64,000 nucleotides of DNA from Sphingomonas sp. EC-HK361 (GTDB lineage: Bacteria > Pseudomonadota > Alphaproteobacteria > Sphingomonadales > Sphingomonadaceae), in the NCBI RefSeq assembly GCF_902498785.1, contig NZ_LR701493.1:868724-932723 (forward strand), written 5' to 3'. Positions 43,654 through 55,887 of this stretch are shown here, piece after piece. A program made the position numbers and the translations under genes. The notes under the pieces are model-generated. The model worked only from the letters and a program-made list of their open reading frames with translations. It ran no database searches and was not told the origin of the DNA. How positions within the stretch are numbered: position 1 is the stretch's first letter; every line of letters begins with the position of its first letter.

Positions 43654-45218
43654 CAGCGCGCCTCCGCCAGCGGCAGGCGGACGACGAAGCGCGCGCCACT
43701 CATCCTGTCCTCGCGCGATTCGACCATGATCGTCCCCTGATGCGCCTCGACGATGGTCCGTGCAATGGCGAGACCGAGGCCGGAATGCTCGCCGAACGTC
43801 TCGCCGCTCGGCCGGATCGACTGGAAGCGCCGGAAGATTGCGTCGCGCGCGTCCTCGGGGACGCCGGGGCCTTCGTCCTCGACGCGGACTTCGAGCATGT
43901 CGGCCTGGCGCTGCGCCGCGATCGCGATGACCCCGTTGTCGGGGGAAAAGGACATCGCATTGTCGATCAGGTTCTCGAACACACGCTCCAGCCGCGCACC
44001 TTCTCCGAGCACGATCAACGCCTGGTCCGGCCGTCGATCGAAGCGGATGCGCACCTGGCGCTCGTTGCCGCGCGCCTCACGCTGGGCGAGCAGGCTGTCG
44101 ATCATTACGCCGACATCGACCGGATCGAACTTCGCGCGGCTGAGCTGGGCATCGAGACGCGAAGCTTCGGAAATGTCGGTGATGAGCCGGTCGAGTCGCT
44201 GCACGTCGTCGCGCACGATCGCGAGCAGGCGCTGCTGGAGCTCTGGGTCCTTCACCGATTCGAGGCTTTCGGTGGCGGAGCGGAGCGAGGCGAGGGGGTT
44301 CTTGAGTTCGTGCGTCACGTCGGCGGCGAACGCCTCGGTCGCGTCGATCCGCGCACGCAGCGCGAGACTCATGTCAGAGAGCGCACGGGCGAGCATGCCG
44401 ATCTCGTCGCGACGGGTGGGAAGGCGCGGCACCACCACCTCGCGCGCGCGGCCGAGGCGCACGCGCACCGCGGCGCGCGCGAGCCTGCGCAGCGGCCGCA
44501 CGATCGTGCGCGCGAGGAACAGCGAGAGGAGGATCGACACCAGCGTCACCGCGCCGAGGACTACCCCCAACCGAAACCGCTCGACGCGCACGGTATCGGT
44601 GATGTCGCGCGCGCTCATCGTGGTGAGTAGGGCCGCACCGCCGGGCAATTCGCTGGCCGCGGTGATGACGGGGGTGCGGTCGGGCGCGCGCCAGACCGTT
44701 GTCGCGATCGCGCTCGTCGCATGTGCCGTCGCGATATCGGGCCAGCTGCCGTCGGCGCGGTCGCGGAAAAGCGGCGGACGTGCCGCACCGACGACGGTGT
44801 CGATGACCTTGTCGAGAAACCGCGCGGCGCGCTGGCCCCACATTTCCTCGTCGGGATCGCGCAGCACGACGTTGCGAATGCCGAGCGCCTGGCTGTCGAG
44901 CATCAGCGTGCGGTCCGCGGTGTAGACGCGGATGCGGCTGTCGCTGTCATGGGCGAGTCGCACCGTCAGGGCGGCACGGTCTGCAGGCGCGGCCGAGCGG
45001 ATCGCCTGTGCGATCAGCCGCGCCTCACGCGCCGCCTGCACGACGCGGCTGTCGAGCAACCGGCTGCGATAGGAATCGAGGTAGAAGAACCCGCCCGCCA
45101 GCAGTGCGAGCGCGAAGATGTTGACCGCAAGGATGCGGCGGGTGAGCGAGACGCGCCCCGACCAGCGGAGCGCGAGGTCGCTCGCCTCACTCCTCGGAAA
45201 ATCGGTAACCGGCGCCAT
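43653..45218 (-). CDS. chvG: Sensor histidine kinase ChvG
   Basis: Membrane sensor for acid/envelope stress that partners ChvI. It has two membrane helices ([39 protein letters not shown]) around a periplasmic domain of about 180 aa. A HAMP segment follows, then His[23 protein letters not shown] with phospho-His near residue 303, then ATPase blocks NLIDNAMSF and [18 protein letters not shown] 45218 is the only plausible start and overlaps chvI by 32 bases. 521 aa. Confidence 0.93.
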   Translation of the reverse strand: MAPVTDFPRSEASDLALRWSGRVSLTRRILAVNIFALALLAGGFFYLDSYRSRLLDSRVVQAAREARLIAQAIRSAAPADRAALTVRLAHDSDSRIRVYTADRTLMLDSQALGIRNVVLRDPDEEMWGQRAARFLDKVIDTVVGAARPPLFRDRADGSWPDIATAHATSAIATTVWRAPDRTPVITAASELPGGAALLTTMSARDITDTVRVERFRLGVVLGAVTLVSILLSLFLARTIVRPLRRLARAAVRVRLGRAREVVVPRLPTRRDEIGMLARALSDMSLALRARIDATEAFAADVTHELKNPLASLRSATESLESVKDPELQQRLLAIVRDDVQRLDRLITDISEASRLDAQLSRAKFDPVDVGVMIDSLLAQREARGNERQVRIRFDRRPDQALIVLGEGARLERVFENLIDNAMSFSPDNGVIAIAAQRQADMLEVRVEDEGPGVPEDARDAIFRRFQSIRPSGETFGEHSGLGLAIARTIVEAHQGTIMVESREDRMSGARFVVRLPLAEAR

Positions 45219-45891
45219 AGAGCGTTTCGATGGCGTCGAACTCGGCGTCGACCTCGCGGAACTTGCGGCGAACGCGCTTGATGTGACTGTCGATCGTCCG
45301 GTCGTCGACATAGATGTCGTCCTGATAGGCGGCATCCATCAGCTGGTTGCGGGTCTTCACGATGCCCGGCCGCTGGGCGAGCGTTTCCAGGATCATGAAC
45401 TCGGTGACGGTCAGCGTCACCGGCTCGCCGCCCCACAGCACCTTGTGCCGTGCGGGGTCCATCGTCAGCCTGCCGCGCTCGATCGGGCCTTGCACCTCGC
45501 CGTCGCTGGCATCGGTCGCGTTCGACAGCTCGGCGCGGCGCAGGATCGCGCGGATGCGGGCGATCAGCAGTCGCTGGGAGAAGGGCTTGGCGATGTAATC
45601 GTCCGCACCCATCGCGAGACCCAGCGCCTCATCGAGCTCGTCGTCCTTGCTCGTCAGGAAGATGACCGGGGTCTGATGCTTCTCGCGGTAGCGGCGCAGC
45701 AGCTCCAGCCCGTCCATCCGCGGCATCTTGATGTCGAAGATCGCGAGGTCGGGCGGGTTGTCGCCCAGCGCCTTCAGCGCGGCCTCGCTGTCCGAATAGA
45801 CGCGGGTGAGGAAGCCCTCGGTCTGCAATGCGATGGACACGGAGGTAAGGATATTGCGGTCGTCGTCGACGAGCGCGATGGTCGCTGTCAT
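45187..45891 (-). CDS. chvI: Response regulator ChvI
   Basis: OmpR-type regulator. The receiver domain starts [15 protein letters not shown], has phospho-Asp near 53 in [12 protein letters not shown] and Lys in YIAKPFS. The winged helix ends [17 protein letters not shown] and [10 protein letters not shown]. 234 aa. It faces pckA across 200 bases, an arrangement shared with rhizobial relatives where ChvG/ChvI lies beside pckA. Confidence 0.94.
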   Translation of the reverse strand: MTATIALVDDDRNILTSVSIALQTEGFLTRVYSDSEAALKALGDNPPDLAIFDIKMPRMDGLELLRRYREKHQTPVIFLTSKDDELDEALGLAMGADDYIAKPFSQRLLIARIRAILRRAELSNATDASDGEVQGPIERGRLTMDPARHKVLWGGEPVTLTVTEFMILETLAQRPGIVKTRNQLMDAAYQDDIYVDDRTIDSHIKRVRRKFREVDAEFDAIETLYGAGYRFSEE

Positions 45892-46003
45892 GGCTACGCC
45901 CGGATGGTTGTTCCCATATGGTTCCGGTTAGGCGAAAGCGCACCCACGCTCAATGCTCGTCATGCTGACGCTGCCTCTTATGGGGATTACTCGCGTGCCC
46001 GGT

Positions 46004-46032
46004 TTGACGCCCTCCGGCCCTGCCGGTATGCG
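46004..46032 (+). promoter_or_regulatory. Candidate pckA promoter
   Basis: TTGACG (46004-46009), 17 bases, TATGCG (46027-46032). It predicts a start site near 46039 and a leader of about 50 bases. The -10 is itself part of a GTATGCG half-site that recurs downstream. Confidence 0.45.
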
Positions 46033-46044
46033 CGGAGGCAAGGC

Positions 46045-46058
46045 CGCATACGTATGCG
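46045..46058. promoter_or_regulatory. Perfect 14-bp palindrome, candidate operator at pckA
   Basis: CGCATACGTATGCG is fully self-complementary. The half GTATGCG also occurs at 46026-46032, overlapping the predicted -10. The spacing and position just after the predicted transcription start suit a repressor site. Which regulator binds is unknown. Confidence 0.45.
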
Positions 46059-46091
46059 AGCCCATAAGCAATTGAGTTTAGGGGAGTTGAA

Positions 46092-47699
<1,608 letters not shown>

Positions 47700-47712
47700 T
47701 CCGCTCGGTCAT

Positions 47713-47738
47713 GGCCGGGCTACCTAAAAAGCCCGGCC
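47713..47738 (+). terminator. Hairpin after pckA
   Basis: GGCCGGGCT (47713-47721) and AGCCCGGCC (47730-47738) form a perfect 9-bp stem around ACCTAAAA, 14 bases after the pckA stop. No long T run follows. The rest of the gap up to the convergent nfeD shows nothing. Confidence 0.6.
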
Positions 47739-47810
47739 GTGACGATCATTCTATCGCTTTCTTCGCCGACGAGCCGCTCGTCGCGCTGACGCGAGTCTTC
47801 TACCGGCGGT

Positions 47811-48266
47811 TCACGGGAGCGCCAGCGGCTCAACGGCCACAATACCGTTCTCTACTGCGACGACGCGCACGCGGGTGCCGGTCGCAGCGTCAGGGCCGGT
47901 CGCCGGCCAATCACCATCGCCGATGTGCACCCGGCCATGTCCGCCCTCAATCGCGGCGCACACGGTCGCCGTCGCGCCGACCATTCGCGCCGACCGGTTG
48001 TTGAGCAGCGGGTCCGACGTCGCAACGGGATAATCGCGGTACCAGCGTCGCCCCACCAGAACCGCGATCGCGCTCCAGATCGCGAAGGCGACGAGCTGCG
48101 CGACGACCGGCAAGTCGGGCAGCGCAAGCGTCGCGAGCCCGACGATTCCGGCGGCGATCGCCAGAAAAACAAGGAACACCCCCGGAATCGCCAGTTCCGC
48201 AAGGCCGAGCACCGCGGCCGCGAGCAGCCACAGGATGCCGGCATTGGTCCACCACTGATCGTCCAT
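47811..48266 (-). CDS. NfeD family membrane protein
   Basis: 151 aa with four hydrophobic stretches ([53 protein letters not shown]), then an OB-fold C-terminal domain ([31 protein letters not shown]) typical of NfeD. It pairs with the upstream stomatin-like gene in a membrane-organising or membrane-proteolysis complex. ATG 48266 lies four bases after the expected qmcA stop. Confidence 0.9.
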   Translation of the reverse strand: MDDQWWTNAGILWLLAAAVLGLAELAIPGVFLVFLAIAAGIVGLATLALPDLPVVAQLVAFAIWSAIAVLVGRRWYRDYPVATSDPLLNNRSARMVGATATVCAAIEGGHGRVHIGDGDWPATGPDAATGTRVRVVAVENGIVAVEPLALP

Positions 48267-48270
48267 CGTC

Positions 48271-49246
48271 TCAGCCCTGGTTCTGCTCGAACGGCCCCTT
48301 CACGCGTGACTGGTGGGGCGGGTGCGGCCTTTGACGGAGCGGCAGCGAGCGCATCCTTGGCAAGCTCGCCGATGCCGCCGAGCGTGCCGATCAGCTGAGT
48401 GGCCTCGACCGGGAAGAGGATCGTCTTGGCATTCGGGCTGGTCGCGAACTTGCCGACCGCCTCGACATATTTCTGCGCGATGAAATAGTTGATCGCCTGC
48501 GTGCTGCCGCCCTCGATCGCGTCGGACACGACCTGGGTCGCACGCGCTTCTGCCTCTGCAGCCCGCTCGCGCGCCTCGGAGTCGCGGAACGCCGATTCCT
48601 TGCGACCTTCGGCCTCGAGAATGCGCGCCTGCTTCTGCCCCTCGGCGCGCAGGATTTCGGAGGCTCGCGTGCCCTCGGCGTCGAGGATGTTCGCACGCTT
48701 CTCACGCTCCGCCTTCATCTGGCGCCCCATGGCGTTCACGATATCGGCGGGCGGGCGGATGTCCTTGATCTCGACGCGGGTGATCTTCACCCCCCACGGC
48801 GTCGTCGCGTGATCGACGACCGACAGCAGCCGTGCGTTGATCTCGTCGCGCTTCGACAGAGTCTCGTCGAGGTCCATCGATCCCATGACGGTGCGCAGGT
48901 TCGTCGTCGTCAGCTGGAGCAGCGCGACATAGAGGTCCGAAACCTCATAGGCGGCCTTGGCCGCATCGAGCACCTGGAAGAACACGACCCCGTCGGTCGA
49001 GATCATCGCATTGTCCTTGGTGATGATCTCCTGCCCCGGGATATCGATCACCTGCTCCATCATGTTCACCTTGCGGCCGACACGGTAGAAAAAGGCGGGG
49101 TAGAAATTGAAGCCCGGCGCCGCGGTCGTCGTGTAGCGGCCGAAATGTTCGATCGTGTATTGATAGCCCTGGCGGACGATCTTGATGCTCGTCATCAGAT
49201 AGAACAGCACCAGAACCAGCACCATCGCTGCGGCAATGAACAGCAT
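48271..49246 (-). CDS. SPFH/stomatin-like protein (QmcA type), apparent frameshift near its end
   Basis: Membrane-anchored SPFH protein: N-terminal helix ([17 protein letters not shown]), SPFH domain ([16 protein letters not shown] to VEIKDIRPP), then an Ala/Glu-rich coiled coil ([28 protein letters not shown], written here as short blocks). After residue about 310 the frame as sequenced has no stop where expected: it runs through nfeD to 47852, giving 464 aa of junk-like tail. Removing one C from the CCCC run at 48295-48298 restores [11 protein letters not shown] and a stop at 48271, four bases before nfeD. The start is ATG 49246 with GGGGGAG upstream. Confidence 0.85.
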
Positions 49247-49307
49247 CACGCTCCCCCGAAACACCTGTGTGACAGGCGTCTAGCACAGCGCCGCGGATCA
49301 CAGCTAG

Positions 49308-50831
<1,524 letters not shown>

Positions 50832-50861
50832 TTCCCCGATCGCTCCCGCAAGCGGCTAGGG
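50832..50861 (+). promoter_or_regulatory. Possible -10 just before the RsmB-like gene
   Basis: CTAGGG at 50856-50861 ends seven bases before ATG 50869; the best -35 candidate is a weak TTCCCC at 50832. If used, the mRNA would be leaderless. Operon read-through from guaB (37-base gap) is an alternative. Confidence 0.3.
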
Positions 50862-50868
50862 GGACGCG

Positions 50869-52044
50869 ATGACCCCCGCTGCCAGAACCCAAGCCGCCAT
50901 CGAATTGCTCGACTCGATCGTCCTCGCCGCGCGCGAGGGCGGGGCGGCGGCGGACACGCTGATCGCGCGCTATTTCGCGACCCGCCGCTACGCCGGATCG
51001 AAGGACCGCCGCGCCGTGCGTGAGCTGATCTACGCCGCTGTTCGCACATGCGGAGAACGCCCGGCGAGCGGCCGCGGCGCGATGCTCGCGCTGGCCGCGA
51101 ACGATCCTGCGTTGGCGGCAACGTTCGATGGCTCCACCCACGGCCCCGCGCCGATCGATCCGGGCGAAGCGGCGGCAAAGCGCGGTGTCGCGCCCGCATG
51201 GCTCATCACCGCGCTCAAAAAATCAGGGGTCGATCACGACGCGATCGGTTCGCTCGTCGAGCGCGCGCCGCTGGATATCCGCGTCAACCGGCTGATGGGC
51301 ACACCCGACGACGTGATCGCCAGCCTGGGCACCGGCGACCCGATCGCCGGTCTGCCCGACGCGCTGCGCTTGCCTGCCGGCACGAATGTCGAACAGCTTG
51401 GCGGGCTGGCCGAGGTGCAGGACGCGGGCAGCCAGATCGTGACGCTGGCCGCGGACGCGAAGCCCGGCCTGCGCGTTGTCGATCTGTGTGCGGGCGGCGG
51501 CGGCAAGACGTTGGCGCTGGCCGCGGCGATGGCGAATGAAGGGCGCATCCTAGCGACCGACACCGATCGGTCGCGCCTGTCGCGGCTCTCGCCGCGCGCC
51601 GAAAAGGCGGGGGTGACGATCGCCGAGACACGGCTCCTCGATCCTGGACAGGAAGCGACCGCGCTCGAGGATTGGCGGGCGAGCGCCGATATCGTGCTGA
51701 TCGATGCGCCGTGTTCGGGCACCGGCACATGGCGCCGCAACCCGGAGGCGCGGTGGCGGCTGACCCCGCAGCGGATCGACCGGCTCGTCGATACCCAGCG
51801 CCGCATCCTTGCGCTGGGCAGCAATCTCGTCCGCCCCGGCGGCGCGCTCCTCTATATCGTCTGTTCGCTGCTCGATGCCGAAGGGGCCGAGCAGATCAAT
51901 GTCTTCCTCAACGGCCATCCTGCCTGGAGCGCCGAGAAGCTGGCGCTTCCCGCCGGCACCCCGCACGGCGGCGGCACCCGCCTGACCCCTGCAACCGATT
52001 CCACCGACGGCTTTTTTGTCGCGCGTCTGCGTGCGCCATGCTAG
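50869..52044 (+). CDS. RsmB/NOP family rRNA m5C methyltransferase
   Basis: SAM-dependent cytosine-C5 methyltransferase. Motif I is VVDLCAGGGGKTLALAAAM, motif IV DAPCSGTGTWRRNPEARW has one conserved Cys, and motif VI LYIVCSLLDAEG has the nucleophile Cys. The N-terminal NusB-like domain is short, so this may be a relative of RsmB rather than RsmB itself. 391 aa. ATG 50869. Confidence 0.88.
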   Translation: MTPAARTQAAIELLDSIVLAAREGGAAADTLIARYFATRRYAGSKDRRAVRELIYAAVRTCGERPASGRGAMLALAANDPALAATFDGSTHGPAPIDPGEAAAKRGVAPAWLITALKKSGVDHDAIGSLVERAPLDIRVNRLMGTPDDVIASLGTGDPIAGLPDALRLPAGTNVEQLGGLAEVQDAGSQIVTLAADAKPGLRVVDLCAGGGGKTLALAAAMANEGRILATDTDRSRLSRLSPRAEKAGVTIAETRLLDPGQEATALEDWRASADIVLIDAPCSGTGTWRRNPEARWRLTPQRIDRLVDTQRRILALGSNLVRPGGALLYIVCSLLDAEGAEQINVFLNGHPAWSAEKLALPAGTPHGGGTRLTPATDSTDGFFVARLRAPC

Positions 52045-52076
52045 CCGTCTGAGCCGTGTCGAAGCTGGAGCCGATC

Positions 52077-52577
52077 ATGCGTTATACCTCCGTCGCCGTC
52101 GCAGCCGCGCTCGCCACGGCGTCGATCTCGACCTCGCTGATGGGCCAGCGTCCCGACGACCAGATCGATCCGCGCTCGCTCAGCCTGCTCCAGCAGGGCC
52201 GGGCCGCGCGAGCGGCGGGAAACCTCGACGCGGCAACCGACGCGCTGGAAACCGCGGTCGCGGTCGATCCGCGTAACCGGGCGGCGTTCAACGAGCTTGG
52301 CCAGGTCGCGCAGGCGCGCGGTTTGCCGGGCAAGGCGATCCGGCTTTATCGGGAGTCGCTGGCGCTCGATCCGAACGACCTTGTCGCGTTGCAGGGGCAG
52401 GGCGAGGCGCTGGTCGCCAAGGGCGCGGTGAACATCGCGCGGACCAACCTCGCCAAGATCAAGACGCTCTGCAAGACGGCGTGCGCGCCCGCGACGACGC
52501 TTGCCGCCGTGATCCAGAAGGGGCCGCCGATCGCCACTGCACAGGCGGCGCCGATCAAGCCGGTCGAGAAGGACTGA
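52077..52577 (+). CDS. Exported TPR-repeat protein
   Basis: 166 aa. A signal peptide ([21 protein letters not shown]) precedes two TPR motifs ([57 protein letters not shown]). The C-terminus is Lys/Ala/Pro-rich with a Cys pair ([11 protein letters not shown]). Function unknown. GGAG precedes ATG 52077; GTG 52056 is less likely. Its last 23 bases overlap convergent rsmA. Confidence 0.8.
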   Translation: MRYTSVAVAAALATASISTSLMGQRPDDQIDPRSLSLLQQGRAARAAGNLDAATDALETAVAVDPRNRAAFNELGQVAQARGLPGKAIRLYRESLALDPNDLVALQGQGEALVAKGAVNIARTNLAKIKTLCKTACAPATTLAAVIQKGPPIATAQAAPIKPVEKD

Positions 52578-53391
52578 GCGCGCGGGCGAGTGCCACGAAG
52601 GATTCGACCGGCACAGTCTCAGCACGACGGGTGACGTCGATATCGATCGCGTCCAGCGCGTCGATCGCGCCGGGCACGCCCTTTAGACTCTGCCGCAGCA
52701 TCTTGCGGCGCTGACCGAACGCAGCCGCTGTCAGCCGTTCCAGCACCGCCAGATCCACGCGGTCAGGCCCATCGGCGGGGACGATATGAACGACCGCCGA
52801 CATGACCTTGGGCGGCGGCGTGAATGCCGACCGGTGAACGGGCATCGCGATTCTGGCGGTCGATCGCCACTGCGACAGCACGGCGAGGCGCCCATAGGCG
52901 TCGTCATTCGCCTTCGCGACGATGCGGTCGGCGACCTCGCGCTGGAACATCAGCGTCAGGGTCTGCCACCACGGCCGCCATTCGGCCGACAGCCATCGCA
53001 CCAGCAGGGCGGTGCCGACATTATAGGGCAGGTTGGAGACGATGTGCGGCGCGGTATCGAACAGCGCGGCGGCATCGATCTCCAGCGCATCGCCCTCGAT
53101 GACATGCAATTTGCCGGGATAGGCCGTGCTCAACTCCGCTAGGGCGGGGATGCAGCGCCGGTCGCGCTCGATCGCGGTGACATTTGCGCCGGCGGCGAGC
53201 AGCGCCCGAGTCAAGCCTCCCGGGCCGGGGCCGATCTCCAGCACGGGCTGTCCCGTCAGATCGCCGGGGATGCGGGCGATCCGTGCGAGCAGCTGGGCGT
53301 CGAACAGGAAATTCTGTCCCAGCGCTTTCGACGCATTCAGCCCGTAGCGCGCGATGACCTCGCGCAGCGGCGGCAGATCGGCGCTACTCAC
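52555..53391 (-). CDS. rsmA: 16S rRNA dimethyladenosine transferase
   Basis: KsgA; dimethylates two adjacent adenosines near the 3' end of 16S rRNA. It has KALGQNFL, the SAM motif [15 protein letters not shown] and the catalytic [11 protein letters not shown]. 278 aa from GTG 53391, which overlaps the pdxA stop as GTGA. It is the last gene of the lptD-surA-pdxA-rsmA operon. Confidence 0.95.
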   Translation of the reverse strand: MSSADLPPLREVIARYGLNASKALGQNFLFDAQLLARIARIPGDLTGQPVLEIGPGPGGLTRALLAAGANVTAIERDRRCIPALAELSTAYPGKLHVIEGDALEIDAAALFDTAPHIVSNLPYNVGTALLVRWLSAEWRPWWQTLTLMFQREVADRIVAKANDDAYGRLAVLSQWRSTARIAMPVHRSAFTPPPKVMSAVVHIVPADGPDRVDLAVLERLTAAAFGQRRKMLRQSLKGVPGAIDALDAIDIDVTRRAETVPVESFVALARALSPSRPA

Positions 53392-54419
53392 GGGGCGGAT
53401 GGGCAGGCCGACGCTGCGGCGCGGTGCCGAACCGCCTCGTCCGCCATCCGGATCGCGGCGATCATGGCGCCGGGATTGGCCTCGTCCTTGCCCGCGATCG
53501 CGAAGGCGGTGCCGTGGTCGGGCGAGGTGCGGACGATCGGCAGGCCGAGCGTGATGTTGACACCGTCGTCGAAGAACAGCGTCTTGATCGGGATGAGTGC
53601 CTGATCGTGATAGCAGCAAAGCGCCGCGTCGTAGCGGGCGCGGGCGCGGGGGTGGAACATCGTGTCGGCGGCCAGCGGCCCGGTGCCGTCAAGCCCCTCG
53701 GCGCGCAGGATGTCGATCGCGGGCACCAGGATATCGATTTCCTCGCGGCCAATCGCGCCCTGTTCGCCGGCATGCGGGTTCAACCCAGCAAAGGCGAGGC
53801 GCGGCGCCGCGATCCCGAAATTGCGGCATAGCCCACGGGCGGTCGCGCGCGCCTTTGCGACCACGAGCTCGACGCTGAGCAACCCGGGCACGTCGGCGAT
53901 CGGGACGTGGGTCGTCATCGGCACGACCCGCAGATCGGGACCGGCAAGCATCATCACCGCATTGTCGCCGGCGATCCCGCAGCGTTCGGCGACGAATTCG
54001 GTCTGGCCCGGATGCGTGAAGCCAATGGCGTAGAGCTGAGCCTTCGAAACGGGTGCGGTGACGAGGCCGCTCGCGGCACCCGACCGGGTCAGGCCGACCG
54101 CCATCTCCAGCGATTGCAGCGCGCAACGGGCGCCATCGACATCGGGCTGACCGGGAACGATCGCGCCCGCGTTGAAGATGCTCAGCACCGGCAGCGCGTT
54201 CGCAAAGGCCGCGGCGCCCCGTTCGACATCGTTGACCCGTGCGATCGGCCCCTGCCACACCCGCTCGACCGCGCGTGCGTCGCCAACAACGACGAACGGC
54301 GCGATACCGGACGTGTCACGCGCTTCCCAGGCCTTGGCGATGATCTCGGGGCCAATTCCCGACGGGTCGCCCATCGCGACCGCAAGCGGCAGGGTCATGC
54401 CAGGCCGGTCGTCCGTCAC
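53388..54419 (-). CDS. pdxA: 4-hydroxythreonine-4-phosphate dehydrogenase
   Basis: Vitamin B6 synthesis enzyme. The start [16 protein letters not shown] is typical. Metal and substrate His residues lie in [22 protein letters not shown] and [14 protein letters not shown], and the end has [10 protein letters not shown]. 343 aa from GTG 54419 (GTGA overlap with surA); ATG 54398 is possible. Confidence 0.95.
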   Translation of the reverse strand: MTDDRPGMTLPLAVAMGDPSGIGPEIIAKAWEARDTSGIAPFVVVGDARAVERVWQGPIARVNDVERGAAAFANALPVLSIFNAGAIVPGQPDVDGARCALQSLEMAVGLTRSGAASGLVTAPVSKAQLYAIGFTHPGQTEFVAERCGIAGDNAVMMLAGPDLRVVPMTTHVPIADVPGLLSVELVVAKARATARGLCRNFGIAAPRLAFAGLNPHAGEQGAIGREEIDILVPAIDILRAEGLDGTGPLAADTMFHPRARARYDAALCCYHDQALIPIKTLFFDDGVNITLGLPIVRTSPDHGTAFAIAGKDEANPGAMIAAIRMADEAVRHRAAASACPSAP

Positions 54420-55810
54420 CGATATTCGATGATCGCGTCGCGCCGCAGGTCGCGCATCGCCTGCTGCGCGCGCAGGTTGACGCGCTGCTGCTCGAGCTGG
54501 TTCTGAACCTGCTCGCTGCCCGGCAGCGACCCCGACACGGCGTCCTCACGCCCGCAGAGAACGAGGGTACGGACGCCCTCGGTCGGCGAGCCGAACGGCG
54601 GCGTGGCCTCGCCGATCTGGAGCTTCAGCATGATCGTCTGGAGCGGGGCGGGAAGGTCGCGGACCTTGATCTGGTCGTTGCCGACGACTTCGGCGCCGAT
54701 CTGCGCGGCGACCTTGTCCACCGAGCCGCAGCCGCGCAGCGTCTGGATTTCCTTCGCAAACGCCGCCGTCCGTGCAGACGCCTGCGCCTCTGTCGTGCCG
54801 GGAGCGAACTTGATCGTCATCTGCTTAAGGCTGAGCTTCGAATCGCGCGGGTCGGCGGTCAGCACCGCACGCTTGTCGGCGAGGTAGATGATCGAGAATC
54901 CGCCCGGCACCTCGATCGGCCCGGCGACCTGGCCGACCTGCATCGACTGCGCCGCCTGGGCGAGCGAGGCGGGCAGCTGCGAGGCGCGCACGAAGCTCAG
55001 GTCACCGCCGACCGCTCGGGTCGAGGCTTCGGAAAAGTTGGTCGCGAAATAGCTGAACGGCGCCTTCCCCTTCTGGATTTCGGCGATCAGCTGCTGGGCG
55101 TTCGCGAACACCTGCTGGGCGCGGTCCGCGGTCGCCGAAAGGTAGATTTCGGCGAGGTGATATTCCTCGGTCCCCTTGTCGGCCTGCAACCGGTCGAGGA
55201 TGGCCTTCACCTCTTCGTCGCCCACATTGACGAACGGCTCGACGCGCTTGCGCAGATACCGGCTCCATGCGAGCTCGGCCTCGATCTGGCGGCGGATCGA
55301 TCGTTCGGACGATCCGGCCTTTTTCAAAAAGTCGCGAAACTGGTCCGGCGTCTGGCCGAAATTCTGCGCGACGCGGGTGAAGCTCTGCTTCACCTCGTCG
55401 TCGGTCACCGTCACGTCGGCGGTCTTCGCCTGCTGGATTTGCAGCACCTCGTCGATCAGCTGGCGCAGCACCTGCAGGCGAAGCTGCTGGCGTTCCTGGT
55501 CGCTGATCTGAGTCGCCTGCGGATTGGCGGCGATCAGCAGCGCGACGCGCTGATCTACGTCGGTCTGGGTGATGACGCTGTCGTTGACGATCGCGGTCGC
55601 CTTGCGGATGTTCGGATCGAGATTGCCGAAAATCTGCAGGTTCTTCGGGATGTTCAGCCCGGTGTTGTCGGGCAGCTGCTGGTCGGGTGCCTGCTGATCG
55701 GCGGCGGGAGCCTGCGGCGCGGTCTGGCCAGTGGCGGCGGCGCCGACGGCGAGCGCAAGGGCGCTGATCGCAAGACGAAGCGGCCTTGCCCGGCGCGAAA
55801 CTGAAATCAT
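54416..55810 (-). CDS. surA: Periplasmic chaperone/prolyl isomerase SurA
   Basis: Outer-membrane protein chaperone. Signal peptide LAISALALAVGAAATGQ. SurA N-terminal domain ATAIVNDSVITQTDVDQRVALL with LIDEVLQIQQAK, then a parvulin domain (LAEIYLSATA... FATNFSEASTRAVGGDLSFV) and a second, less conserved one. 464 aa from ATG 55810; the N-terminus after the signal is Gln/Pro-rich. Between lptD and pdxA, as in many proteobacteria. Confidence 0.93.
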   Translation of the reverse strand: MISVSRRARPLRLAISALALAVGAAATGQTAPQAPAADQQAPDQQLPDNTGLNIPKNLQIFGNLDPNIRKATAIVNDSVITQTDVDQRVALLIAANPQATQISDQERQQLRLQVLRQLIDEVLQIQQAKTADVTVTDDEVKQSFTRVAQNFGQTPDQFRDFLKKAGSSERSIRRQIEAELAWSRYLRKRVEPFVNVGDEEVKAILDRLQADKGTEEYHLAEIYLSATADRAQQVFANAQQLIAEIQKGKAPFSYFATNFSEASTRAVGGDLSFVRASQLPASLAQAAQSMQVGQVAGPIEVPGGFSIIYLADKRAVLTADPRDSKLSLKQMTIKFAPGTTEAQASARTAAFAKEIQTLRGCGSVDKVAAQIGAEVVGNDQIKVRDLPAPLQTIMLKLQIGEATPPFGSPTEGVRTLVLCGREDAVSGSLPGSEQVQNQLEQQRVNLRAQQAMRDLRRDAIIEYR

Positions 55811-55887
55811 CACTCGCTGTCTAACCCCATTACCCCGCGCAGCCGCGCCGATATGCGCGCTGTGCCCAAGACATGATGAACCGCGGC

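Noticed and set aside
47740-47810. Possible short peptide between pckA and nfeD
   Set aside because: Open only briefly, no ribosome site, and it runs into antisense of nfeD.
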